Assembly: GCF_002934005.1 (NCBI RefSeq)
Contig: NZ_PGEM01000088.1
Location: 1-39,732 of the forward strand
Origin: Cuspidothrix issatschenkoi CHARLIE-1
GTDB taxonomy: Bacteria > Cyanobacteriota > Cyanobacteriia > Cyanobacteriales > Nostocaceae
Direction: 5' to 3'
Length of the DNA stretch: 39,732 nt
Shown here piece after piece: positions 18,261 to 26,151 of the stretch (positions are counted from its first letter, which is position 1; the number at the start of each line of letters is the position of its first letter). Below the pieces are notes generated by a model, which did not search any database, was not told the origin of the DNA, and worked only from the letters and a program-made list of their open reading frames with translations. Position numbers and translations under genes: made by a program.

Positions 18261-19679
18261 CTATTCAAATTCAATAATTCCCCGTTCAGTTACTTGCCAT
18301 GTTTGTGAACTACCTATCATAACTACTTTAGCAGGTTTGATTAATTTAAACTTATCAGTTGCTTGACTTCCCTGACATTTAAACATACATTCAAAAAATG
18401 CTGCTATTGTATGATAGTTATGTTCATTAATTTTCATTCCTCCTTTGGGAAAAAGATATTCATTGCTACCTTCTGATAAAATCCAATAATTGCCTCTATT
18501 ATTAGATTCTAAAATAGATCGAACACTACGACCAAGGCGACGCTGTTCTGCGGTATACTCACTCTCTGAAACGGTAGTTGCGCTTTGGGAAAGAGAACGA
18601 GAATTAAGATTATATGCTGATAATAAATTACTATCAGAATTAGATATATTACTTTGAGAATATAAGTTACTCTTAACTGGTTGATGAATATAACCAACTT
18701 GCCTATTTTGGTTAAGAGGTTGATTTGTGCCAGTATTTGTATATGTAGATAAATAAGTTTGATTAGTTGGATTTTGATAACGGTTTTCTATTTCTTTAAT
18801 TTTTTGGTCTAATCTATTTAAACTTTTATAAATTTCATTGAGTTCAATTTGGAAATTATCAATATCTACGAAGTGCATTTTATTATTATTTTGCACTGCT
18901 TTTTTATTAGGTGTATTCACAAATATATAAAATTTATAACCATAAATTCCCATGCCAACCAGAATGATAAATAGTAAAATATAAACAACGGCTGATATTT
19001 TTCTAATATCATTTTTGAGTTCTAAAATTTGAGATTCTAATTCTTTACTTTTATCATTATTTTTAGCAGGTGCTAAATTATTTTGAGGGCTTGCAATATT
19101 TATTTTTTCTAGTTTAATCTGACTAACTTTTTTTTCTAAAGCATTAAGATTTTGATTAAGAAATTTTTCTATTTCTTGCTGTGTAGTTTCTCCAAACTTA
19201 CCATAAGATTTTTTAGATATACCTTCTCTAACAAAAAAGTCTAATTTTTTTTGAACCTGACTTACACCATCTGGTTGCAGTCCATCTTTTAATGGTGCAA
19301 TAGTTGTATTGATTTCTTCTAGTATGAGAATATTTTTTTTAACCGTCTCTGTTTGTTGAACAGTTGACAGTTCTTTTTTTAATTTCTCAATTTTTAAAAT
19401 TACATCTTGAGAATTAACTTCGTTCTGTTGACTAGGATTATTTACTGCTAAGGGAAGTTTTGAGTTAAATAATTTTATAGAATCTTTTAATTCATTAAAA
19501 GCATTAATCAATTTTGCATTTTGATTGTTTTTATCAGACTGCTGTATTATTTCTTGACCATTACTATTTTCTTTGCTACTATTGGCATTAGTACCCATAG
19601 CAATTTGTTCTATTCCTAAAAGAAAGCTAATTGATAAAATTAGTGGTGCAATGTTTTTAAAATTAATGTATCTTTTCAT
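18261..19679 (-). CDS. Membrane-spanning coiled-coil protein with C-terminal YW/LIKPAK domain
   Basis: No known family was recognised in this 472-residue protein. An N-terminal hydrophobic stretch (APLILSISFLLGIEQIAMG, about residues 11-29) looks like a signal peptide or anchor. Residues about 50-225 are charged, helical and coiled-coil-like. A clear membrane segment follows at about 229-250 (VYILLFIILVGMGIYGYKF). After a second short coil and an Asn/Ser/Gln-rich linker, residues 387-472 form the shared domain: GNYWILSEG, EYLFPKGGMK, FFECMFK, FKLIKPAKVVMIG and WQVTERGIIEF. The likely topology is a periplasmic coiled coil with the shared domain in the cytoplasm. GAGAGGT precedes the ATG at good spacing. 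The gene starts 16 bases after the zinc-ribbon gene, which supports one operon. Confidence 0.75.
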   Translation of the reverse strand: MKRYINFKNIAPLILSISFLLGIEQIAMGTNANSSKENSNGQEIIQQSDKNNQNAKLINAFNELKDSIKLFNSKLPLAVNNPSQQNEVNSQDVILKIEKLKKELSTVQQTETVKKNILILEEINTTIAPLKDGLQPDGVSQVQKKLDFFVREGISKKSYGKFGETTQQEIEKFLNQNLNALEKKVSQIKLEKINIASPQNNLAPAKNNDKSKELESQILELKNDIRKISAVVYILLFIILVGMGIYGYKFYIFVNTPNKKAVQNNNKMHFVDIDNFQIELNEIYKSLNRLDQKIKEIENRYQNPTNQTYLSTYTNTGTNQPLNQNRQVGYIHQPVKSNLYSQSNISNSDSNLLSAYNLNSRSLSQSATTVSESEYTAEQRRLGRSVRSILESNNRGNYWILSEGSNEYLFPKGGMKINEHNYHTIAAFFECMFKCQGSQATDKFKLIKPAKVVMIGSSQTWQVTERGIIEFE

Positions 19680-19695
19680 TATTTACCTCTCATGA

Positions 19696-20616
19696 TTACA
19701 AAAATTCTATAATACCTCTTTCTTCAAGCTGCCATATTTCTTGATTATTTAAAGAATTAACTTTGCCGGGTTTTATTAGTATGAAATTACCTGAGAAAGA
19801 TTGATTATATTTTCTACATTCAAATAATGTTGATAAAGTTTCATAGCTATATGTATCAAACCTTTTACGTCTCGGCACTAAATATTTTTGATTAATTACC
19901 CAATAATCACCTCTAACTTTAACCTCAAAAATTGGTAATGATTGGGAACTATCCCTACGTTGTGATTTACTCTCTGCTGTTTCTGAAACTTCTATTTTGT
20001 AATCAAAATCTTTTAGTTGATTATAGTCTTTGACTAAGTGAAGTGCCTCTGGATTATCATTACAGGGACTAATTTCTGCATTTAATAGGCCATTATTGTC
20101 TGTAAATTCCTCTTCAGTGCTTATATAATAATTTCCAGCTTCTGCATTAGGAATGGTTTGAAAATTGTCTCCATTATTTTTATTTTGTATTTCAGGTGAA
20201 GTAATAATAGTATCAGAATACGGAGGATGGACAATAACATTTAATTTGTCATTTGATAATCGCTCATTTATTTGTTTTATAGATGTAGACAAATCTTTGA
20301 TTAAATTTAGCTGTGCTTCTTCCGTAGAACATAAATTTTGCAAATACTTTTCTATTAATGAAGAATTAGCAAGACTTACATTCTGATTTTTATACTTATC
20401 TAGCTGTTGTTGTAGTGTTTGCAGTTCCAAATGTTTACGCTTGTACTCATCGAATATTTTTTTTGCCGATATGAACATTTGTTGTTCTCTTTTTAGAACT
20501 TCTGATGATTCTGGCAAATTAGATGGATATTTAGTGATAGGCCAACTGCAATTTGAACAAACTTCTGTATGTTCTTTGATTTCATAACCACATAGCTGAC
20601 ATTTTTGGTCTCCCAT
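19696..20616 (-). CDS. Zinc-ribbon coiled-coil protein with C-terminal YW/LIKPAK domain
   Basis: This 306-residue protein begins with a zinc-ribbon: C6-x2-C9 in CQLCGYEI and C20-x2-C23 in CSNCSWPI. A coiled coil follows at about residues 40-120, then an acidic, poorly conserved linker. Residues about 226-306 are the domain shared with the two downstream genes: GDYWVINQKYLVP, LFECRKY, FILIKPGKVNSL and IWQLEERGIIEF. It has no membrane segment. The start at 20616 is supported by GGAG seven to eight bases upstream. It lies 80 bases downstream of the actin-like gene. Zinc ribbons of this kind bind nucleic acid or protein; which applies here cannot be told. Confidence 0.75.
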   Translation of the reverse strand: MGDQKCQLCGYEIKEHTEVCSNCSWPITKYPSNLPESSEVLKREQQMFISAKKIFDEYKRKHLELQTLQQQLDKYKNQNVSLANSSLIEKYLQNLCSTEEAQLNLIKDLSTSIKQINERLSNDKLNVIVHPPYSDTIITSPEIQNKNNGDNFQTIPNAEAGNYYISTEEEFTDNNGLLNAEISPCNDNPEALHLVKDYNQLKDFDYKIEVSETAESKSQRRDSSQSLPIFEVKVRGDYWVINQKYLVPRRKRFDTYSYETLSTLFECRKYNQSFSGNFILIKPGKVNSLNNQEIWQLEERGIIEFL

Positions 20617-20696
20617 TTCATATCTCCAAATTATTTATGACTGATGTATTTAAAAAGTAAGTGGGCGATAAAATTCGCGCATTTTTGATTTTATTG

Positions 20697-23600
20697 TTAT
20701 CTACCAGACCACCTTTTACCTAGAACTCTGAGTAATGCTTTTAGCCCAAGAATAAAAGGTGGTTCTTCACGAATATTTTCAACATCACCTCTAATCGCAT
20801 TTAGGGAATTTTTAAGTTCTCTTTCTGTTTCCCGCCAGAGTTTTTGATTAAATTCTGCATCAGGATAATCTGGATATTGTTTATCAAATTCATATCCTGG
20901 TAGTGGTTCAATACTATCAATCCTTAAATCATCTAAACTCGCGTGAAAAGCATTAAGGAATAACTTCAACTGAGTTAATTCACGAATCTCATATTTACTA
21001 ATATTTCTCCCTCTAAAATCTAAGCGATTTTGCCAGCCAAATTCCTCATCATTAATCTTACAATCTTCACCAGTAATTACATGATCTATTTCCCTTCTAT
21101 CTAATCCTTGTAATCTTCTATCTTTCAAAACTAAACCACAAGCAACTTCATCTTTAGGCTTTTGACTGAGGCGTGTAAGTTGTTCTGTATCAGGAAAATC
21201 AGAAGCTACACTCATCATCCGACTAAGTAACCAATTGATTTCTGAATTACGGTCAAATCTACCTCCCTCAGCTAACCAATTTAATAAACGAGAAGCATTA
21301 CCACCTACATAAACTGGCGTAATTTCATTAAGAGTGTATTTACCCTCTTGGTGTAAAGCTGAGAGAATCTGACCAACATAAAAGTACAAGCCAGATACAC
21401 CAATAGCCATCAGGCGAATTAGTCCTTGAAAATCTGGATTTTCTTCAAAACTATCTCTTCTCCTCTCTAACCAAGTCGTAGCTTCTAGACGCATCCAGAC
21501 ATCTAATTTAGCGTTGAAAGCAGAACCCCTTAATCTAGTCCAATCATCATTGATATCAAAATTCTTCAAAAAGCTAGGCTTCATTTCAATAAATTGAGAA
21601 AAAAGGTCACGTCCTGCTAACTGAACTGAACATTGATGTAATAATTTATCATCTTGCCAAATAGAAATATCAGAAGTTCCGCCTCCCATATCAATACAAG
21701 TGGTACTTACTAAATCATGTCCTTCATCTTCAGCAAAATATTGAGCAACTGCTAAACTTTCTGTACGAAAATATGTAGTGTTGTCTCTGCTCGGGCTAAT
21801 ATTTTGAATCCCTGTTTTTGCTTGTAGTTGTTCTGTTAATCTTTGCCAATTAATTGCATAATTCTGCTGTTCTCTAGATGAAAAAGCTGAAGGAAAAGAT
21901 AAAGACCACTGAAGTTTTTGCACCCCATTTTTAGCAGCCATAGCTGTAATATGCAATGCTAAATGTTTTAAAAATAATTGATTATCTGTGGGGTTAGTAG
22001 TTGACCACTTGAGATTAGTTTTAATCCATGTTTCTTGAGGTGAAAAGCGATTTCTGTCAGGAACATAAAGCCTACCATCAAAAATAGGAGCAGAATCTTC
22101 ATCTCTAGCATTTGTTTTCCCTCTACTCGTTAATACAGTAGACATAGGGAAAGGTCTATCTATGGGGATAAAACTTTCAGGGATAAAGAATTCAAACAAA
22201 ACAGGAAAGCGAGTATCAATAGAAACGTCTGTAACTTTTTTGTGTAGATTTTCTAAGTTTAAACATTCTACAACTCTATCATTTTTGTTGACATAAACAT
22301 TAGTAAAAGAAGTACCAAAATCAACACCAACGACCCATTCACCATTAAGATTTATCAGTTCTGGACTATGTAATAGAATCAGACCAATGGTGTTAGTATA
22401 AGTATCTTTACATTCGATAAAACTCGGAAATTCCTCAAACCGGACTACTTGATATAAGCCTTTACCTTCCTTAAAGGTATGAATATTATTAGCTGTGGCT
22501 GTGGGAAAACTAACCTGAAAAGTTTCTTCCCCATATTCAGCATCATAGTAAAAGCCATAATACTCCTTCCAACCTTCAGCCCGAAAATCAGGCCAAACTT
22601 CTAAAACTGGTACTTCATAAATAATGTTTTCCTCTAACAAAGGATAGTCCTTAGTTAAAAAGAAATTTTGCGGAGCATTTCCACCTCTGACACCATAAAG
22701 AGGTAAATTTAAAGTTAACCGAACCTGTGAACCTCCAGCACCATTATTAACCAGTTGCAGTTTAACTTTTTTAGTTAAATCTTCTGGTGTGAAGTAATTT
22801 AATAAAATCGAATTTAGAGGAATTAAAGGGGTAATATTGCGATTTTTAAATACTAAAGATTGTATACCTTCAGGAAGTAACGCCCCTGGTAAAATTCCCT
22901 CTTGATCAATAAATTTCAAATCTGGTAAGAATAAATCTTTCGATTCCAGACAAATTACTTGTCTATTCCTATTCCAATTTTCTATGTCTTCCGGTCGCAA
23001 AGCTGCTAAAGTTTTACCTTCATGAATAGAAATGTTTTGTGGAGGTTCATTCCAAGCAGTTGCAATAGTTTGGTCAATTATCAGCAGGGGAGGAACATTT
23101 GGTTTAACAAAACTGGGAACAACCCTCACATTAGATTCTTTAACTTCAACCTTAATAGGTAAATTTAGAGCAGTTAACGCCCCTCGGTTAATTTCTACTT
23201 CAAAATACGCAGGATTATTACTAAATTGAAAGTCAGGTGTAGTCCTCACACCCAAACTATTAATAAAGCCATTAACTAAACCAACTGTTCTATCAATGGC
23301 TTTACTCTGGCCTTGATATCTTCTAATTTCTTTGCTGAGATTATTTAGCCAAAATGCTAATTGGGCTTTCTCTGTTTGATTAAGATAATTATGAGGAGAT
23401 TGTAATTGTCCATCTTTCCACCATTGTAACCCCCCCCAATTTCCTTGTTCGGAAGGCACAACCAAAGTACTAGGAGAAGTCATACCTACAGGTTGATTAT
23501 TCCATGTAAAAACATACAAATCTTCCCAAGGATGTTTATTATTATTTAAGGTGTAAAGAGTGTTAACTGGATCAGGTAAAAGTTCATAAAGAGAATGGGC

Positions 23601-23966
23601 AAAAACATGATTACTTTTTTGATCACCCAATTGTAAAAGTTGGGCTTTAATAGGAAAACCGCGAACTTCTGCTAATGCTAAAGCTGCTAACATTCCCTGC
23701 CATTGAGTAATCATTTGCTCCCGAATTGGGTAAGCATCATTATGTAATGCCATTTCCATTGATAAGGGGCGCGCCCAAACTGTGGGAACAGAACTAACAC
23801 TTTGAACTTCTCCAGGTGCTTTGTAATCTAAGCTGGAAGCAACATCATTAAAAGCCTTTGGTGCTTGAGCATCCCAAATACCAGGATTGCCCGATTTTAC
23901 ATCACAATCATCTTTGAGTTTTGGCAGTAATAAAGCCGACTGGTTGCTGGTATATGCACTGGTCAT
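20697..23966 (-). CDS. Large protein with C-terminal actin/Hsp70-like ATPase domain
   Basis: Counting from ATG 23966 the protein has 1,089 residues. The C-terminal half carries the three nucleotide-binding motifs of the actin/Hsp70 superfamily in order: phosphate-1 VGVDFGTSFTNVYVN (about residue 544), phosphate-2 CIDMGGGTSDISIW (about 760) and the adenosine motif VYVGGNASRLLNWL (about 888). The N-terminal 540 residues are not recognised; they include SVPTVWARPLSMEMAL near the start and a beta-rich region after 240. It is neither DnaK nor MreB, because the N-terminal region is unique and no substrate-binding domain follows. It is loosely like SrfB-type proteins in layout, which I cannot verify. 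I prefer ATG 23966 over TTG 23993 because GAAGGAA lies eight bases before it. It begins 14 bases after the tubulin-like gene, so co-translation is likely. Confidence 0.8.
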   Translation of the reverse strand: MTSAYTSNQSALLLPKLKDDCDVKSGNPGIWDAQAPKAFNDVASSLDYKAPGEVQSVSSVPTVWARPLSMEMALHNDAYPIREQMITQWQGMLAALALAEVRGFPIKAQLLQLGDQKSNHVFAHSLYELLPDPVNTLYTLNNNKHPWEDLYVFTWNNQPVGMTSPSTLVVPSEQGNWGGLQWWKDGQLQSPHNYLNQTEKAQLAFWLNNLSKEIRRYQGQSKAIDRTVGLVNGFINSLGVRTTPDFQFSNNPAYFEVEINRGALTALNLPIKVEVKESNVRVVPSFVKPNVPPLLIIDQTIATAWNEPPQNISIHEGKTLAALRPEDIENWNRNRQVICLESKDLFLPDLKFIDQEGILPGALLPEGIQSLVFKNRNITPLIPLNSILLNYFTPEDLTKKVKLQLVNNGAGGSQVRLTLNLPLYGVRGGNAPQNFFLTKDYPLLEENIIYEVPVLEVWPDFRAEGWKEYYGFYYDAEYGEETFQVSFPTATANNIHTFKEGKGLYQVVRFEEFPSFIECKDTYTNTIGLILLHSPELINLNGEWVVGVDFGTSFTNVYVNKNDRVVECLNLENLHKKVTDVSIDTRFPVLFEFFIPESFIPIDRPFPMSTVLTSRGKTNARDEDSAPIFDGRLYVPDRNRFSPQETWIKTNLKWSTTNPTDNQLFLKHLALHITAMAAKNGVQKLQWSLSFPSAFSSREQQNYAINWQRLTEQLQAKTGIQNISPSRDNTTYFRTESLAVAQYFAEDEGHDLVSTTCIDMGGGTSDISIWQDDKLLHQCSVQLAGRDLFSQFIEMKPSFLKNFDINDDWTRLRGSAFNAKLDVWMRLEATTWLERRRDSFEENPDFQGLIRLMAIGVSGLYFYVGQILSALHQEGKYTLNEITPVYVGGNASRLLNWLAEGGRFDRNSEINWLLSRMMSVASDFPDTEQLTRLSQKPKDEVACGLVLKDRRLQGLDRREIDHVITGEDCKINDEEFGWQNRLDFRGRNISKYEIRELTQLKLFLNAFHASLDDLRIDSIEPLPGYEFDKQYPDYPDAEFNQKLWRETERELKNSLNAIRGDVENIREEPPFILGLKALLRVLGKRWSGR

Positions 23967-23974
23967 AATCAAAT

Positions 23975-23981
23975 TTCCTTC
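23975..23981 (-). promoter_or_regulatory. Ribosome binding site deciding the actin-like gene start
   Basis: GAAGGAA on the minus strand ends eight bases before ATG 23966 and overlaps the last base position of the tubulin-like stop codon. It supports ATG 23966 and makes the upstream TTG (23993) unlikely. Confidence 0.7.
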
Positions 23982-25489
23982 TACAACCGACAAACATGAT
24001 ATAAAGCTTTAGCAAGTCCGAAAATCCCTTGCTTGGGTAAGGTGCTGATGGCTTCGGGATCTAAGCGTTTTTTCAGTTCTTGCATTGTATCCCTAGATTT
24101 GCGAGTTTGATCTCGACTGTCCCCTAGTCCAGCAATTAAATCTGGTAGATTTTGAGGACTCAGTTTACTACTATTAAAATGATTAGCATTGAATAATTGA
24201 ATATTTTCCTCAACACATTGATGAATTTGTGATAACCAGCGCAAATAATCTTGACACCAGCTAGTAATTATGCTGATGGCATTTTGCTGTTCTAAATCAT
24301 TAAAATCAACTGCCTGTTTTTGACTGTTACCAAAAAAAGTCCGGTCAGGAAAAAACTTCACAAACCAAAAGGCTTCAGGACCTCTTTGAAAGTTTTTCAC
24401 TCCCATATTTTTAGCCATATCTAATCCTGGGGCAATATCAGATAACCAAACGAAAGCAAAGCGAGTGGCATTAACTAACTCAGAATTAACTACTTTTTGA
24501 TCAGGAATATCTTTCCAGGTCAAACTTTTCAAATTCTCCCGATTCATTAACACTACATTTTTTACTTCAGAAGTTGGATTTAATAAAAATTGCCTTGCGG
24601 CTAATGCAGCATAGAATTCAATGAAATGGGGGTCATTCCGTTGGGTATTTCTGCCCACACTAAAAACTTTAACTGGAGATAAGTTTTGATTACCTAGCAG
24701 ATATACAGTATTAAAAGTTTCTTGTGCCTGACTGCCATAATAACGCAGTGCTGCTTCTGTATTCAGCAAAAACTGTTCAGAACGAGCATATACTGTATCT
24801 GCATTTTCTCCCAAGGTAGGACTAAAGCTAAAATAAGGTAAAACAAATAAACACCCCAAATCAACTTTACTTCTAATTTTTAGATTTTCCAATTTATTAT
24901 GAACTAACCGCCCAATTGTTGGTAATCCTGAAGCCCCTGTACCCCCAAAAATTGAACCACATAAAAATACTTTTGTACGTTTACCTCCTCCTGTATCTTT
25001 TTGCAATTGATTCATTAGTTGTCCCCAGGAATCATAGTCCAAAGCATCGAGTTTTACCTGACTCATGACCGCAGCACCAATGGCAGGACGACCACGAAAA
25101 CCTACATCTAAATTAGCATCTCGTTCTTCTGAAGTATACAGAACATCAAATAAATTTCCTAATGCTGGTTCATCCTCTTTGAGAATATTGTATTCAAAGA
25201 ATGAACCAAGATTTTTATTAACGCTAGTGTTAGCAAAAGGCGACCATAAACCAAAGGATTCTATTTTGGTTTTCATCCAAGGATGTTTATCTGCTAAATT
25301 CAAATTTTGGCAATCTTGATAAATTTTCAGGCTTTTTAATGCTCGTTCTAAATTACCGTTATTTTCATCAGCATCAACAAATAATAAATGTAAGGTTTCT
25401 TCGTTAAAAAGTCCTATGGATGCTAATTGAATAATTCCTTCAATGCACTTAGCACCGGTTCCACCAATTCCAATTACATAAATTGACAT
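23981..25489 (-). CDS. Tubulin/FtsZ-like GTPase family protein
   Basis: The 502-residue protein shows the signs of the tubulin-like superfamily. The N-terminus IYVIGIGGTGAKCIEGI (residues 3-19) is the nucleotide-binding strand and loop, LLFVDADENNG (about 35-45) corresponds to the T3 region, and FLCGSIFGGTGASGLPTIGR (175-194) contains the glycine-rich GGTGxSG tubulin signature. FRGRPAIGAAVM lies between (131-142). It is longer than FtsZ and lacks its GGGTGTG sequence and C-terminal peptide, so it is not the division protein. It resembles the divergent FtsZ-like proteins reported beside vWA proteins and proposed to act in membrane remodelling (recollection, not searched). GTP binding and polymerisation are inferences. 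The start follows the membrane-protein stop by three bases, indicating tight coupling. Confidence 0.85.
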   Translation of the reverse strand: MSIYVIGIGGTGAKCIEGIIQLASIGLFNEETLHLLFVDADENNGNLERALKSLKIYQDCQNLNLADKHPWMKTKIESFGLWSPFANTSVNKNLGSFFEYNILKEDEPALGNLFDVLYTSEERDANLDVGFRGRPAIGAAVMSQVKLDALDYDSWGQLMNQLQKDTGGGKRTKVFLCGSIFGGTGASGLPTIGRLVHNKLENLKIRSKVDLGCLFVLPYFSFSPTLGENADTVYARSEQFLLNTEAALRYYGSQAQETFNTVYLLGNQNLSPVKVFSVGRNTQRNDPHFIEFYAALAARQFLLNPTSEVKNVVLMNRENLKSLTWKDIPDQKVVNSELVNATRFAFVWLSDIAPGLDMAKNMGVKNFQRGPEAFWFVKFFPDRTFFGNSQKQAVDFNDLEQQNAISIITSWCQDYLRWLSQIHQCVEENIQLFNANHFNSSKLSPQNLPDLIAGLGDSRDQTRKSRDTMQELKKRLDPEAISTLPKQGIFGLAKALYHVCRL

Positions 25490-25492
25490 TTC

Positions 25493-25966
25493 TTAATCTC
25501 CCATCACCTTATGACGTATAAAAAACGCTCCTGGCGGAATATATTTAACGGTTTCAGGAGAACTGGTAACTGTACTTAACCAATATAGCCAAATAGCATC
25601 TAGGAGGAAAAAGCACATCATCGAAAATTGAGCTTCGTCACTGCGGTTAATATAAAATACTGTAAAGCCGATGCTGGCCATAGGTAATAGTCCTAACAAC
25701 CACCAAATTAAGCTCAATTTACCCCCACTGCTACCATCAGTAAACTTGCTAGTTGCTCCTAATATACACCAGGAAATCGTTGAAAATAGACAGACCCCAA
25801 ACATAATCAGTGCAGATGTGGTATAGTCAGCACCAAGCCATGTGTCCACGGGGACTTTTTGAATAGGTATGATTTGATTTTCGTATATGAGCCGCTGCCC
25901 CAAAAACATCACTCCAGCACCAACTACAGTAAATATAATGATTCTGATCATCTCCCACGGCTTCAT
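25493..25966 (-). CDS. Small multi-pass membrane protein
   Basis: The family is not recognised. The 157 residues contain about four hydrophobic segments: IIIFTVVGAGVMFLG (about 8-22), TSALIMFGVCLFSTISWCIL (about 50-69), LIWWLLGLLPMASIGFTVFY (about 85-104) and MMCFFLLDAIWLYWLSTV (about 115-132). The charged C-terminal end is short. A G-rich sequence (GAGGGGGGG) precedes the ATG. It is the first gene of the minus-strand cluster and is separated from the tubulin-like gene by only three bases. A role as membrane anchor or pore for the cluster is an inference from position. Confidence 0.7.
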   Translation of the reverse strand: MKPWEMIRIIIFTVVGAGVMFLGQRLIYENQIIPIQKVPVDTWLGADYTTSALIMFGVCLFSTISWCILGATSKFTDGSSGGKLSLIWWLLGLLPMASIGFTVFYINRSDEAQFSMMCFFLLDAIWLYWLSTVTSSPETVKYIPPGAFFIRHKVMGD

Positions 25967-26151
25967 TGCCCCCCCTCACAACCTATAGTTTTCGAGAATC
26001 TTGTCGCTTTGTTTAAACATAGCATAATTACTTTTTGATATACTCGCATATTATTAGTAAGATGGCAAGAAAAAAATACCGTAATATTACTTAATATTTG
26101 TTAGTAATAGTAAACATTGGCATAAAACAGTATTAAAGGAGAACAAAAAAA
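25967..26151. promoter_or_regulatory. Divergent promoter region of the tubulin/actin/vWA cluster
   Basis: These 185 AT-rich bases separate the minus-strand operon from the plus-strand vWA gene and must hold both promoters. AAAGGAG at about 26,135 is the vWA ribosome binding site. I see no convincing operator or palindrome. The shared control region supports co-regulation of both arms. Confidence 0.5.

Noticed and set aside
20697-23966. DnaK/HscA-type chaperone
   Set aside because: The ATPase motifs are C-terminal, the first 540 residues are unrelated, and no substrate-binding domain follows.
23981-25489. FtsZ cell-division protein
   Set aside because: Length, signature sequence and C-terminus differ from FtsZ, and no division genes are adjacent.
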